Assembly (NCBI GenBank): GCA_032622095.1 | Contig: CP136064.1 | Span: 260,999,863-261,063,862 of the forward strand | Length of the DNA: 64,000 nt | Direction of reading: 5' to 3' | Source of the DNA: Siphonodentalium dalli | Taxonomy: Eukaryota; Mollusca; Scaphopoda; Gadilida; Siphonodentaliidae | In this document: positions 1 through 11,900 of the stretch, one piece after another | Numbering within the stretch: position 1 is the first letter of the stretch | How the letters are laid out: each line of letters begins with the position of its first letter | Translations under genes and position numbers: made by a program | The notes under the pieces: generated by a model | Told to the model about the DNA's origin: nothing | Database searches by the model: none | Seen by the model: only the letters and a program-made list of their open reading frames with translations

Positions 1-241
1 ATTTGTGTTCCTACCTGCCGGGTCTGCCCAAGATTCAATTTGCCACCTTAGGGGTATGCTCAAGTTGACTGTCAGAGGTACGGTAAACATGCTCCAGCAG
101 AAGAAAAGTTTGAATGTTGTCAAAATTTGTTCTTGTACATGTACAGGTACACTGTATCTGCATCTGTGGAGGAAATTTGTCGAGGGCTGTTCATATCATA
201 ACTCCTCGAAATGAAATATCAAAATGATGAGATAAAGATAG

Positions 242-735
242 TTAACCCTTCCTATACTGAATGAATCATCCCATTCTGTTAAAAACTATACAACAGAATG
301 GTCTATTATTCATTTGGAGGGATGTTCAACAAAGTAAATTCACTAAATAAAAGCAGACGACAGACAGACAAAAAGATAATACAACTGCAGATGGATGTCT
401 ATTAACACGTTGATTGCCGACCCCCATTCAATTACATGCAAAATGTACGAGATAACTCGTGGTCGGCAGTCAATGTGTTAATTTGTGGGAAAATGTCGGC
501 ATTATAAGTTAAATGGATTCTCCCACTCAGTCATAAAACTATACAATGGAACAGTCTAGTATACATTTGGAGGGGTTTTCAGGAAATAAAAGCAGACGAC
601 AGACATGCAAAAAGGTAATACAAGAGCAGAATGATTCATATTCATCGGTAGGAAATGTTCAGATAATAAGTTCAACAAACATTGAATCTTTGTTGAACTT
701 ATATCTGAACATTTCCTGTGGGATCAGCTGATGGG
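242..735. repeat. TTAA-type MITE, two truncated copies in tandem
   Basis: Starts TTAACCCTTCCTATACTGAA, the end of the family seen intact at 1208-1460. A second copy starts near 510 with ATGGATTCTCCCACTCAG and contains the GTTCAGATAATAAGTTCAAC hairpin at 658-715. The 3' end lacks a TTAA. An 80-bp MITE sits between the copies. Confidence 0.65.
402..481. repeat. 80-bp TTAA palindromic MITE
   Basis: Ends TTAACACGTTGATTGCCGAC and the near-exact inverse GTCGGCAGTCAATGTGTTAA. Looks like a minimal piggyBac-type MITE inserted into the surrounding MITE. Confidence 0.6.
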
Positions 736-749
736 ATACAAGTCTGAGT

Positions 750-1150
750 TTATAGAGTGCCTGTCATTTGCAGAATGAGGTCCCCAGAGGGTGAATTTAG
801 TGACGCTATCCTGCGTATAGCACTAGCATCACTAAATTCAGACTCTGGGGACATCATTATGCTTAGAGCTCATCTTCTCTGGAAAGTTTCTTTATTATGT
901 GGGATAGCATCACAAAATTCACCCTCTGGGGACCTCATTTTGCAGATGACAGGCACACTAAACTCAGGCTTGATGATCTACATGAAGGCATGTGTTTACC
1001 CGATTTATTCTCAGAGAGGCCTGGCTGGCAGGCCTCAAAATATGGTGCTGGTCATTTGCAGAATGAGGTCCCCAGAGGGTGTATTTAGTTATGTTAACTC
1101 CCACAGCGGGCTAGCATCACTAAATTCATCCACTGGGAACATCATTCTAC
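750..1150. repeat. GAATGAGGT-family palindromic MITE
   Basis: Palindromes around GCAGAATGAGGTCCCC and GGGTGAATTTAGTGATGCTA with their inverses, one at 757-960 and part of a second at 1050-1150. The same family occurs at 4015, 5459, 7290, 9440, 34823, 36520 and 42690. Confidence 0.7.
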
Positions 1151-1207
1151 ATGTTCTCATTTGCTATGGGAGACCTAGACACTCCATTTTCACAGATTGC
1201 CGGTAAG

Positions 1208-1460
1208 TTAACCCTTTCTATGCTGATACTCATTGATACGAAATGATCAGATAATAAGTTCAGCAAACGACCATATAGGTCGTTTGTTGAACTTATTATC
1301 TGAACATTTCCCACCAATGAATATGAATCTTTCTCTTCTTGTATTATCTGTCTGTCATCTGCTTTTATTACATGAACATCCCTCCAAATGAATAATAGAC
1401 TGTTCTAATGTATACTTTTATAACTGAGTGGGAGAATCCATTCAGTATAGAATGGGTTAA
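1208..1460. repeat. Intact 253-bp TTAA MITE
   Basis: Starts TTAACCCTTTCTATGCTGA and ends CAGTATAGAATGGGTTAA. Contains a long hairpin (GATAATAAGTTCAGCAAACG and its inverse) at 1250-1310. Other copies are at 242-735, 18553-18757, 19261-19502, 33458-34541 and 53829-54095. Confidence 0.7.
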
Positions 1461-2344
1461 GTTTCCCTCATCTTTGAATGTCAGTGACAATGGTATTGAC
1501 TGGCAAAGAAGCCGAAGCCATCTGAGACACTTCTTATATGCATCAGGTGATAAGTTTAATCAGCGGATATTCCCATCGATATTTAACGTTCAATATAAAT
1601 TAATATTCTTAGAGAAACCTTAAGCAACAGTGGTACTATCTATGAGTTTATACTCTCGGGATGCCACAAGCACAAAAATTCTTCCATTTTCTCTTTGGTT
1701 TCAGCCAGTTTCAATTTAATGAAACTTTAGCTATATTATTTTAAGATTACCATCTTCTGTGTTTGTGAAGTCCAATGGCATGGCAACTTCTTACTCTGCT
1801 TGGAATTATTGAAGAATTTTGCTATTTTCAACAGTCGGGCACCTGGGAGTCAATATCCTAATAGCCAAATGCATTATACACCTTACTGGCTGGGCCACCG
1901 AGCTTTACCTACATGTATATGGCTATGTAAGAGACACAAAAGGTTCACATATTTCACATTGCTCTGATCAAGAAAAACATTACTGGTTATATTAGTATAA
2001 TAACCTTTTTTGCAAATCATTGACAATAATATTGTCTGTACTTGAGCTTTTATTATGATATTTATAGTTGGTTATGATCTTTGCATTAATTTTCAATTTT
2101 ATCCCTTTTTTACCCAAGTGACAAATCCCTGCCCGAAATGATGTGTAATAAAGCAGATGTTAGTAAACAAGCACCTCCTCACCTGAAAGAACTATAATAG
2201 AACTAAGAAATGTTGAAAATAGAAAAAGTTAGAAAATTGAATCAAAAATAGTGATGACAAATTCGAGGAACTACCATCGAGAAATCAGGCTATTTTCCTG
2301 CGCATAAAATGCAAAATGTGTTACACATCCAAATTTCCTAATTT
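1461..2344. other. Region with nothing recognised
   Basis: AT-rich intergenic DNA downstream of TRAFD1; no coding pattern or clear inverted repeats seen. Confidence 0.4.
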
Positions 2345-2352
2345 ATGGGAAC

Positions 2353-3560
2353 CAGGGTTGTCAAAGTACCGACGGTACCACAACTTTCGGTACCGGTTCC
2401 GTACTGATGTTCAGTACCGCAAACTGGGTCGGTATCGGTACTCATTGAGTGGACTTTTATACGGCAAATAACTTTTGTTTCGTGGGGTTCCATCATCAAT
2501 TAAGTTCGAGGTTTAGTCAAAGAACGAAAATGAAAATCTCAACGACATTTACGATTAAGTTGTTGTCTGCGGCGGTTTTCGGCAAGTCGCAAAGGGAGGA
2601 TTTTTTAAAAGACGGAATACAGAGTGGAATGAATGTAGACATGTATGTTTGACTACTGGGTCGGCTAACATTGTAGACTTATCTGGATACACGGTACACC
2701 ACTTTATTTGTGTGGTATTAATTAGAGAACTCACTAATCGGCCATATTACTCGCATGTTGTAATTTCATAAATGATGTCACCCAATGAAACCAAAGTCGT
2801 CTCCAGTAAGCATAGTTGTAGTTGGCTAGTTCGAAAATTTGAAATAGATTTAGAGAGAAAATAGTCAAATACACTCTTTGTCTGTGACATTAACTTTATA
2901 GCACAATAAAAGTTAAAACAAGGGAAAATAAAACTCAATAGATGTCACTCATGTGAATATAAGCATCATTACGTCATAATACTCTGGTAACTCTGCCCTG
3001 GTTGCCCATGCCTCCATGTCACGATTCACAAGTCACAAATATCCCGTCATTCGAGGTCCAACAGTGTCAAAATCCATGTCATCATATATATCCATCGATG
3101 GTAATTTGGGTGTTTGGCACTTTTGCGCCTTGTGAACTTGTCGGTGCCCAAGCAGCCCAACAGACTCCTCTCAAATGATGCATGTGTCATAAATTTATAC
3201 CGCGAAACGACACGTGCATAATTGCATCCGGCGGCATTCCAGCCGCATCCAAGAAATGCAGTTATCACAAGCGCCTACACAATGCATGCATTCTGTCAAT
3301 TTAGTGACAAGTTGTCATAGTGCGGCATACTGTGCCTTTGGTGTTTGAATGTGCTAATGATATCACGATGACCAATCGCAGTTTTGTTTGGCGCGATGTT
3401 GAGCTGCTTAATTAACCCTTTATATTTGTTAAGATGTATATTAATAGAAATCAATAATCAGTACCGAGAGCCGTCGGTACTCGACATCAGAACCGGTACC
3501 GATTTAATTCCTGATTACCGCCAGTTCCGGTACCGGTACCAGTACCTATTGACAACCCTG
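2353..3560. mobile_element. hAT-like non-autonomous element
   Basis: Ends CAGGGTTGTCAA and TTGACAACCCTG; perfect 8-bp duplication ATGGGAAC at 2345-2352 and 3561-3568. Many GGTACCGG-type subterminal repeats at both ends. No transposase frame seen. Confidence 0.87.
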
Positions 3561-4014
3561 ATGGGAACAATCATAGCTTTATAAAAATAACTAAACCATC
3601 AAAAATGGAAATTCAACTTTGAAGACAGGCTTCCCCAACAATTGAATTAACAAGATACTTAATCTGATACATGTATTTCAGATCCGCCTTCAACCCATAA
3701 ATTGAGTATTGTTAATTAGCAAGTCAAAGTGGTTACAAAGTGTCTTGATAAAAAGGTCCATTGAAGGGTTGAGGAGTATTTTTGAATATAATCTTCTAAT
3801 CTATTCAGAGAATTCATATAAATTAAAACCCACAGTATAATCCAGTACGAACAATCATTTTATAATCTACAAATATCACATTTTATAGTAGGAGCATCTC
3901 GATTCGAGTCGATCGCATATATCTGAGTAAATAAGATAGACATCAAGAATACAAGAGGAATGATTCTATAATAAATAAAGACATAATTCATTCAGTAGTC
4001 TGATCAAGCCTGAG

Positions 4015-4290
4015 TTTAGTGTGCCTGTAATTTGCAGAATGAGGTCCCCAGATTCACACTGGGAACCTCATTCTGCTATGAGAGACCTAGGATCAGACTG
4101 AAGTTGGTAATGTTCACACATTAGTCACCTCGATAATGCATTTTATCTTCTGCAAATCAAGGGATATAGAAACTGAACAGATGGGAAAATGTAACTAAAA
4201 CAATGTTAATTTGAGACTATAGATTCTTCCCAGAAGATGAGACCTAAGCAGAATGAGGTCCAAGAGGGTGAATTTGGTGATGCTAGCCTA
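4015..4290. repeat. GAATGAGGT-family MITE, truncated
   Basis: Starts with CTGTAATTTGCAGAATGAGG and ends in GTGAATTTGGTGATGCTAGC; the central palindromes are shortened and the right hairpin is lost next to the hAT at 4331. Confidence 0.6.
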
Positions 4291-4330
4291 CTGTGTCACC
4301 TATATTCCAATTTCAATGCAACGAGCTGAT

Positions 4331-5318
4331 CAGACCTGTTAAGTTTTGAAAATGTCAATCTGGGAGATTTTTTGCAGGAGGTATGCCCAAATATGTTCAT
4401 GTTCCAAAAATCATTTTTATGATGAATAGTGCATAGTTTTTATGAGTTTCTCTTTGTGTTTATTTTATAAATATATAGACCTAAATAAAATGGTAATGAA
4501 TGTCCTGTTGCTAATTGTAATAGAGCTGCTGTGAGTGGGAGATACCACCATTTATTGAAGAGAAAGAAGCAGACACTTCGTATAAACTAAGTAAAAATTC
4601 CACCGGATACAGCCGGATATGAGCGAAACCAAATGTACAAAATCGGAATGAACTACAAAATGGACATGTCTTATGGTGATGGTCTAACCCCCCCCCCAAA
4701 AGAAATGCACACATTCCACCATTTATTAAAAAAAATTAAGAAACAGAAACTTCGTTTAAAATAAATAAAAACAAACCAGAGTTACCCAGGTTACAACCGG
4801 ACATGTATGCATGAAAACGAAAGTACAAAATGACCTGTCTTACAGTTTTACCCACAAACGAAATGGACACATTCCATTCGCAATGCATACCACTAATCTG
4901 TTACTGAGAAATGTTCATCAATGGGGCCTTACAATACAGCTGCACACTTGTGATTATATGTATTGTAAACTATAACAACACCCTTTATACGTGTGGCTTC
5001 ACCAGTGTGAAAATCAATTAATATCAGTCACAGTTCACCACTTATCAGGCTTCAATCAGAGGGAATATCAAAGTTACCGAAGGTACATTCTGTGAATGTT
5101 AATGTGTGGGTATTTACGGCACCGGAAATCACTGTCATTTGGGGAATCTCCCGCAAATGGACGAATTCGAAAAATAAAAAACTTGAACATCTGTTTTTTG
5201 GGGATTTTGAATGCGGGGTTTTGCTGAATCCGGGATAAATTGGGCGTTATCCGTATTTGAACAATTGCTGTGGCAATCCGGGAATCTCACGGACAATCCG
5301 TGAAACTTAACAGCTCTG
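4331..5318. mobile_element. hAT-like non-autonomous element
   Basis: Left end CAGACCTGTTAAGTTT, right end AAACTTAACAGCTCTG (one change); perfect 8-bp duplication GAGCTGAT at 4323-4330 and 5319-5326. Same family as 28634-31514; a truncated relative lies at 55255-55470. Confidence 0.85.
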
Positions 5319-5458
5319 GAGCTGATGCAAAACACAATGAATGGAACTGATTCACCTGAATACACCAATAGAATCATTACACTCGCATTCTTGACATCTA
5401 TTATATTTCATTGATCAATGATCACAATGAACACAAGATAAACCTCAAGTTACCCAAA

Positions 5459-5830
5459 CAAGCCTTGAAACAGGGTGTCTGTCATTTGCAGAATGAGGTC
5501 ACCAGAGGGTGAATTTAGTGATGCTACCCCGCATAGCGGGCTAGCATCACCAAATTCATCCTCTGGGAACCTCATTCTGCTGAGGTGTAAGCATTCTGTC
5601 ATTTGCAGAATGAGGTCCCCAGAGGGTGAATTTAGTGATGCTACCCCGCATAGCGGGCTAGCATCACCAAATTCACCCTATGGGAACCTCATTCTGCTGA
5701 GGTGTAAGCAGAATGAGGTCCCCAGAGGGTGAATTTGGTGATGCTAGCCCGCTATGCGGGGTAGCATCACTAAATTCACACTCTGGGGACCTCATTCTGC
5801 AAATGACAGACACCCTATTTCAAGGCTTGT
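5459..5830. repeat. GAATGAGGT-family MITE with long palindromes
   Basis: Outer ends CAAGCCTTGAAACAGGGTGT and its inverse, then CTGTCATTTGCAGAATGAGG. Three palindromic blocks, each built on GATGCTA(CC)CCGCATAGCGGG, lie side by side. Lies 77 bp past the TRAFD1 stop codon, probably within the 3' UTR. Confidence 0.72.
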
Positions 5831-5906
5831 ACCCAAATCAGACCGGTTCTCGACAAATTGTATGCTGCCAGCAGCAAACAGATGTGCCACAGTGCATGGC
5901 ACGCAA

Positions 5907-5969
5907 CTATAAGGTGAGATCATCATCACTATCCTCATCTATTCCATAAGGACGTCTTGAATTGTGCAT
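5907..5969 (-). CDS. TRAFD1: TRAFD1 terminal coding exon 12
   Basis: Acceptor CATTTTCAG, in-phase frame of 20 residues ending GIDEDSDDDLTL then TAG at 5909-5907. The acidic tail parallels the acidic end of vertebrate TRAFD1. No clear AATAAA was found close downstream. Confidence 0.78.
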   Translation of the reverse strand: MHNSRRPYGIDEDSDDDLTL

Positions 5970-8900
5970 CTGAAAATGATATGAGCTGAATTATTGAATG
6001 TATGTGGGTTTCTTTGAAATTGAACTGCAGTAATTTAGATTTTAACAACAGACAACTAAGTATTTAGGTTCAATGAACACAATATATTGACTTTTAAGAT
6101 AATGATTATTAAAATATCCATTCCAAAACACATCAATAAAGAAAATATCATTTCCCATGACAAATTTCATAATGATCCGACCAAAGGTATGACATGTAGG
6201 AAACGAAATTGTTGACGAATAACGCACACACGGATACCAAGCCATGGCAATAGCTCAAACTTTACAAAGTAAAGTTGAGCTAAAAAGCCAAAGATGAATA
6301 ACTCTAGAATGGAAAACAGTAGTGAACATCCATACCAAATTTCATTGAGATTCGAGTAATGCTGTTCAAGTTATTACCTGAACAGACATCGGATGGATGC
6401 ACCGACACATGGACTGACAGATGCAAAAAGGTATACCCCCCCTTTTTTTTTTAAAGGGGGCTATAATAACAAGTTTGTACATTCATAGATAATTTGACAT
6501 ACAACACAAAATGTTAGCATGTAAACTTTCACTTCTGTGAATCCATAGTGGTTAACCTAGTAAATGCTATGTTGCATTTTCTTAAAGACATATTATGGAC
6601 TTGTTTGGGTGTGTGAAATTGATAAATTAATACTCAGGCATTATGCCAACTGTGGGAATGTAGCATTCTACTAACATCGCTGAAAATTTCAAAGAAATCA
6701 ACCATACCATTCCATAGAAAACATCATCTGAACTACGCCCAATTGTAAATATTTACATCTCGATTCGTGACACAACTGTCTGCGATAATTTAACACAAAT
6801 GATTTCGCCATTGAGAGTCATTGCATTTAGTTAATGTATAAGAACGACGGTGTATATCGTCAATTTGGATTACTATTCGTAACAAATAACTACTTTGAGA
6901 AAGATTATTCTCAATTTCTATTTGATCACCCTACAAGAGTGTTTCACATCACTTTAATCAATTATTGTGCCAACTCACTAAATATTACAATAAACATTAT
7001 TTGCTTGCTGCTTTTCAAATCCAGATGTGTGATGTTGTGCATGTGCTATTGCGCATCATGAAATTGAAGGAGTGCATCAAAAAAATATTAATTGTTGGCT
7101 ATAGCATTATTGTTTGGAATGAGAATTTCTCATCTATTGTTTTTGGTAACAGATATGAAATATCTTTGAATATAACACTTCTATGTCGATAAACATGTCA
7201 TAATTTCAAACTGACATTTCAATCAGTGAATGAATAAGAAACAGCCATTTTATAACAGCAGGATTTTACATTAATAACCATGTTTTGAAATATTGTGTCT
7301 GTCATTTGCAGAATGAGGTCCCCAGTGGGTGAATTTTGTGAAGCTATCCCGCATGGCAGGCTAGTATCACAAAATTCGCCCTATAAATTCTGCTGGGAAC
7401 GTCATTCTGCTGAGGCCTCAACTGCTATGGGAGACCTAGGATCAGGTTGAAGTTCCCCAGTTGAAGTTGGTGATGTTCACCCATTAGTCACCTTGAATGT
7501 TTCATCTGCAAATTAGGGGATATAGAAACTGAACAGAAGGGAAAAATCAACTAAGAACCAAGTTAATTTGAGATTATAGATACTTCCCAGAAGATGGGGC
7601 CTAAGCAGAATGAGGCCCCCAGAGGGTGAATTTGGTATGCTAGCCCACCGTGTGGGATAGCATCACTATATTCACCCTCAGGATATAGCATCACTAAATT
7701 CACCCTCAGGATATAGCATCACTAAATTCACCCTCTGGGGACCTCATTCTGCAAATGACAGACACACTATTTCAAGGCTTATTAATAACGTGTGATGAGC
7801 CAGAATGGAAGTGAGTAGGGACTCCCTACTAGGGAGTTACTAATTACTAGTACTTATTAGTAATCATTGCTATACATACCTGTGTTCTGTTGGTGTCTGA
7901 AAACTGGTTACTCCTTTGTTGAGGTCTGGGAGCAGTTCTTATATTGGACCCTGTCACATTTAATGGCGGATTCCTGTAATTTAAAATATGAATAAACATA
8001 CGTACTTGACTGATTTCAACCAAATTTGGTGCAGTGGCTCATGATCTTAACCCTTTACCCAACAGAACGGCCCTGTGCCAATGCATTCTCTTATATATGC
8101 GAGTCGACCATAGGTCGCCTCGCATATATAAGAGAATGCATTGGCTTAACACATATTAAAAATGATAAACAAATTTTTTTTTAGGCCAATGCATTCTCTT
8201 ATATATGCGAGGCGACCTATGGTCGACTCGCATATATAAGAGAATGCATTGGCACAGGGCATAACTGTAACCATCACAATGTGGTCAATGAACCGGTTCC
8301 AATGATATCCATATTTGTATGGTGTTATTGAGACAGACCGAAGATATTTTAGGCTGTTGAAGCTTTATTTGGCCGGTTTTGGCCGGTTTGTTGGGTAAAG
8401 GGTTAACTAAAAAAAAATAAATAAATAAAAAAACGAGAGAACTTACTTAGGTCTGCCACGAGACTGATTTAGTCTTTCCACGTGCCTCTGTATATCCTTC
8501 GCAGTTGTTTTATTCGATCTTTTCTTGGTTTCTTAAATAAAGAATAAGAACTGTGCTAACATACTATTAACAAGCAGTAATTGAATTCTCTTTTGAAAAA
8601 CTGACTAGTACATGTTGTTTATATAAATTTTGAATAAATCATCAGATAGATGAACATGAAACAATATTTTTCAAAATAAGTAAAATATATATCTCCTAGA
8701 AGTATCTTGCCCACTGAACTATATGGTATACAGTCTCCGTGTCTTTCTGAAACTATCTACTTTATTTGCAGGGCCTTCAATCCAAGTCTCCACTATTTGT
8801 TTAGTTTGGGCCCTCTGGTAGCTGGCCAACATGTATTAGTCTTATGGTGTAATTACATACATTGACTTAGGGTGATATTGTACATATTGTAGGTTATCAG

Positions 8901-11900
8901 GTCAATCCAGTTCTTTGATTGATGTGCATAGGAGTGTTTATCTTTCCTCGTGGCCTCCACCTGCCAGAAAATTCTATATTATACCATATAGTTCAGTGGG
9001 CAAGATAACTTTGACGGAGATACAATATGTTTCAAAATAAGTAAAATATATATCTCCTAGAAGTATCTTGCCCACTGAACTCTGAGCTCCCTCCCAGAAT
9101 TTCGCACCCACCCCGCTCACGAGGAATGTCCTAATGGGGGAAAAAGTGAGAGAATGCTATCTGGCTTCAAGTTAAATGGACATTTGGAGATCACGTGGTC
9201 AGAGGTTACAGGAGGTCATGAAACATGATAGAATGTACCTTGGAATTTTTGTACCGTTTTCAACTCAGGGGTTGTTAACCCTTCCTTGTTAAAATTGGGG
9301 AATATACCATATAGTTCAGTGGGCAAGCTAACTTTGATGGCGATATATAACACAACATAAGATTAACATTTGTTGAATGTAAGCCTTGACGAATATTCCG
9401 CCTATTTACAGGGCAGTGGTGTCTGAGATATTTTTAGATTTAGTCAGATTCCTAGAAGATGGGGGCTAAACAGAATGAGGTGCCCAGAGGGTGAATTTGG
9501 TGATGCTAGCCCACGTTTAGGATAGCATCACTAAATTCACCCTCTGGGGACCTCATTCTACAAATGACAGACACACTATTTCAAGGCTTATTAATAATAA
9601 CATGGTGATTAGAAATTTACTTTTGCCAAATGAAAATATTTTTCACCAAAATTCTATTAGAAATTCCCAAATGCTATCAGTAGCTGCAACATTGAGTTTG
9701 AACGACTTTTGATATCGATAAGAAAGCAGCAAATTATTAATAATTCTTTTTGCCTCAATAAACCATTCCCCCAACAATAAAATTGTATAAGGATGCTTCA
9801 TCGGAAGGGCACATCAAAACGAAGAGGATTAGCTATGTAAGCACCGCCGCAATAAATACTAATAATCACACACCCTCTGCATTCACACAGTTAGCTTCCG
9901 TGAGAATCTGTACAAAAATCGGGATACGGTTACACAATTGTTTCCAATGTTCATCTGACAGGCAATAACTGAAGTAGACACTTCATAAAAAGCAATGAAC
10001 CTACGTCACTTCAAGCCGATCGTGTGCATGCGCTTGCTGCGTGGTGTTATTGGGAGACAGTGTTGGAATTTGAACAATACGTTACTTTCAATTGTTGTGG
10101 TAGTTTTGAAAAAAAATTCAAATTATATATGTATTATTAAAAAATGTACTGGTGTATGATTATAAGAAATGACTTGCAGATCGATTGGGGTTATAATTTT
10201 TGACCGGCAGAGTAATTAACCCTTTCAGTGCCAAGTCCGATTTTTGTATCAACCCATATTTCCTTGATCATTTTTCAAATTTATTGATTATAATAATGTG
10301 ATACATTGATGGAAAGAGCTCTTAGAGCTCTTTCCATCAATGTATCACATTATTATAATCAATAAATTTGAAAAATGATCAAGGAAATATGGGTTGATAC
10401 AAAAATCGGACTTGGCACTGAAAGGGTTAAACAAAGTTTGTGTAAAATAGGGATAAACATGCTGTCTGTTGTGATTTTGGGATGTTCATCAGTGGATTTT
10501 ACGATGGAAAAATTAGCGGTAAAGCGAGGAGTTGGTGAAACAGAAATTTTTCATCAGAAAACCCACCGATAAATATCTCAAAATCACACAAGACAGCATG
10601 TTTATCCCTATTCTAATTCACACCGACTGAAAAATCATACTATAGAAACAAGAATCTGCCAAAAAGTTGCTGACCTGGCAATGGTTGATAGTTTATGAAC
10701 AATCCATATCAATTCCTGTAGAAACTGTGCACCACTCCATGAAGATATAGTTCCATTTCGAATAGAAATAAACTGAGCGATCCAAAGGAATCTGCGAAAT
10801 CCATCGACTCAAATTCCATATCATGACAATTTGACATCGAACATTTATAAATTATATTAATAAATTTAATTAAATTAATTAAAGTTTCGTGGCCAAGTTG
10901 TGCCAAGGTATTACACTAATGGCAGGCCATTGACATTGCAATGGCGGCAATTCATCAGTCACTGTAATCAAGGCTACAAACATCAAAGTACAATTCGCTG
11001 TTTGCAACATCATGTTCGCTCTCAATTATATCATAATTCTGGTGTCCTTCGACATTAATTGAGTCAAGCTGATGTGCGATTCAATCATAAGTCTTCTTCA
11101 AATTTCCTGCTGTTTACACCTGTTCTCACCTGGTAGAGATGGGCGGTATTGAAATTTCAAGCTCGGTATCGGTATTGGTAAATTTTCGTCGATTTACCGA
11201 AGTATCGGTACGGTAATCAGTATTGCTATTAAATTACAAAACCAGAGCAGAGATTCCCGGTAAATTGCGGTAATTCAAGTTACAATATCTATACGTGTCA
11301 ATTTCGTCACATGTTCGCGAGTGAATAGAATTGTGAGTAGTAATCAGTTATCACAATTCACAAATCCCTATCAATAGTCGCAACGCGAAATAAATATTAG
11401 AATTTAATCAATTGATGGATCTGTTCTATTTTTAGAAAGTGAAAGTAGATTCCGATTCACTGTATAAATGAAATCGGACCTTATTTCTGTTTATGCCGCT
11501 TGCATTGTCGGTGTCTTTGAAGTCGCCAAAGCCACGTGCTATACGGACTGCCACCGCCTGAGTATTACACAGTGACAGTCAGTGTGGCATTGACGACGTT
11601 ACAATGTACATGTAGCAATACATTACAGCACAGCTTCTTTGATACACTGTGTAGTGTGTACAGTGTTCGCGCTGTCAGTAGCCAAATTAGCCAATGGCTA
11701 ATCTTTTTCGAATTTGGCGATTAAAAATTTCATTTGGCTAAACTTTTTTTGACCCCAAATGGAGACGCAAAGCATGGAGTCAGAAAGCTAATTAATAAAA
11801 GCGCTCAATAGATCGACATTCAAGACGAAGTTAGGTGAGGAAAGTATTTAGTTATTTTCGTACTTATGAAATATCGTTCCGTAACGGTGGCGTTGATTGA

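Noticed and set aside
757-1206. 149-residue ORF (and similar ones at 5475 and 35079)
   Set aside because: They are translations of the GAATGAGGT palindromic MITE, repeating MRSPEGEFSDA and LASLNSPSGDLIL in sense and antisense arms.
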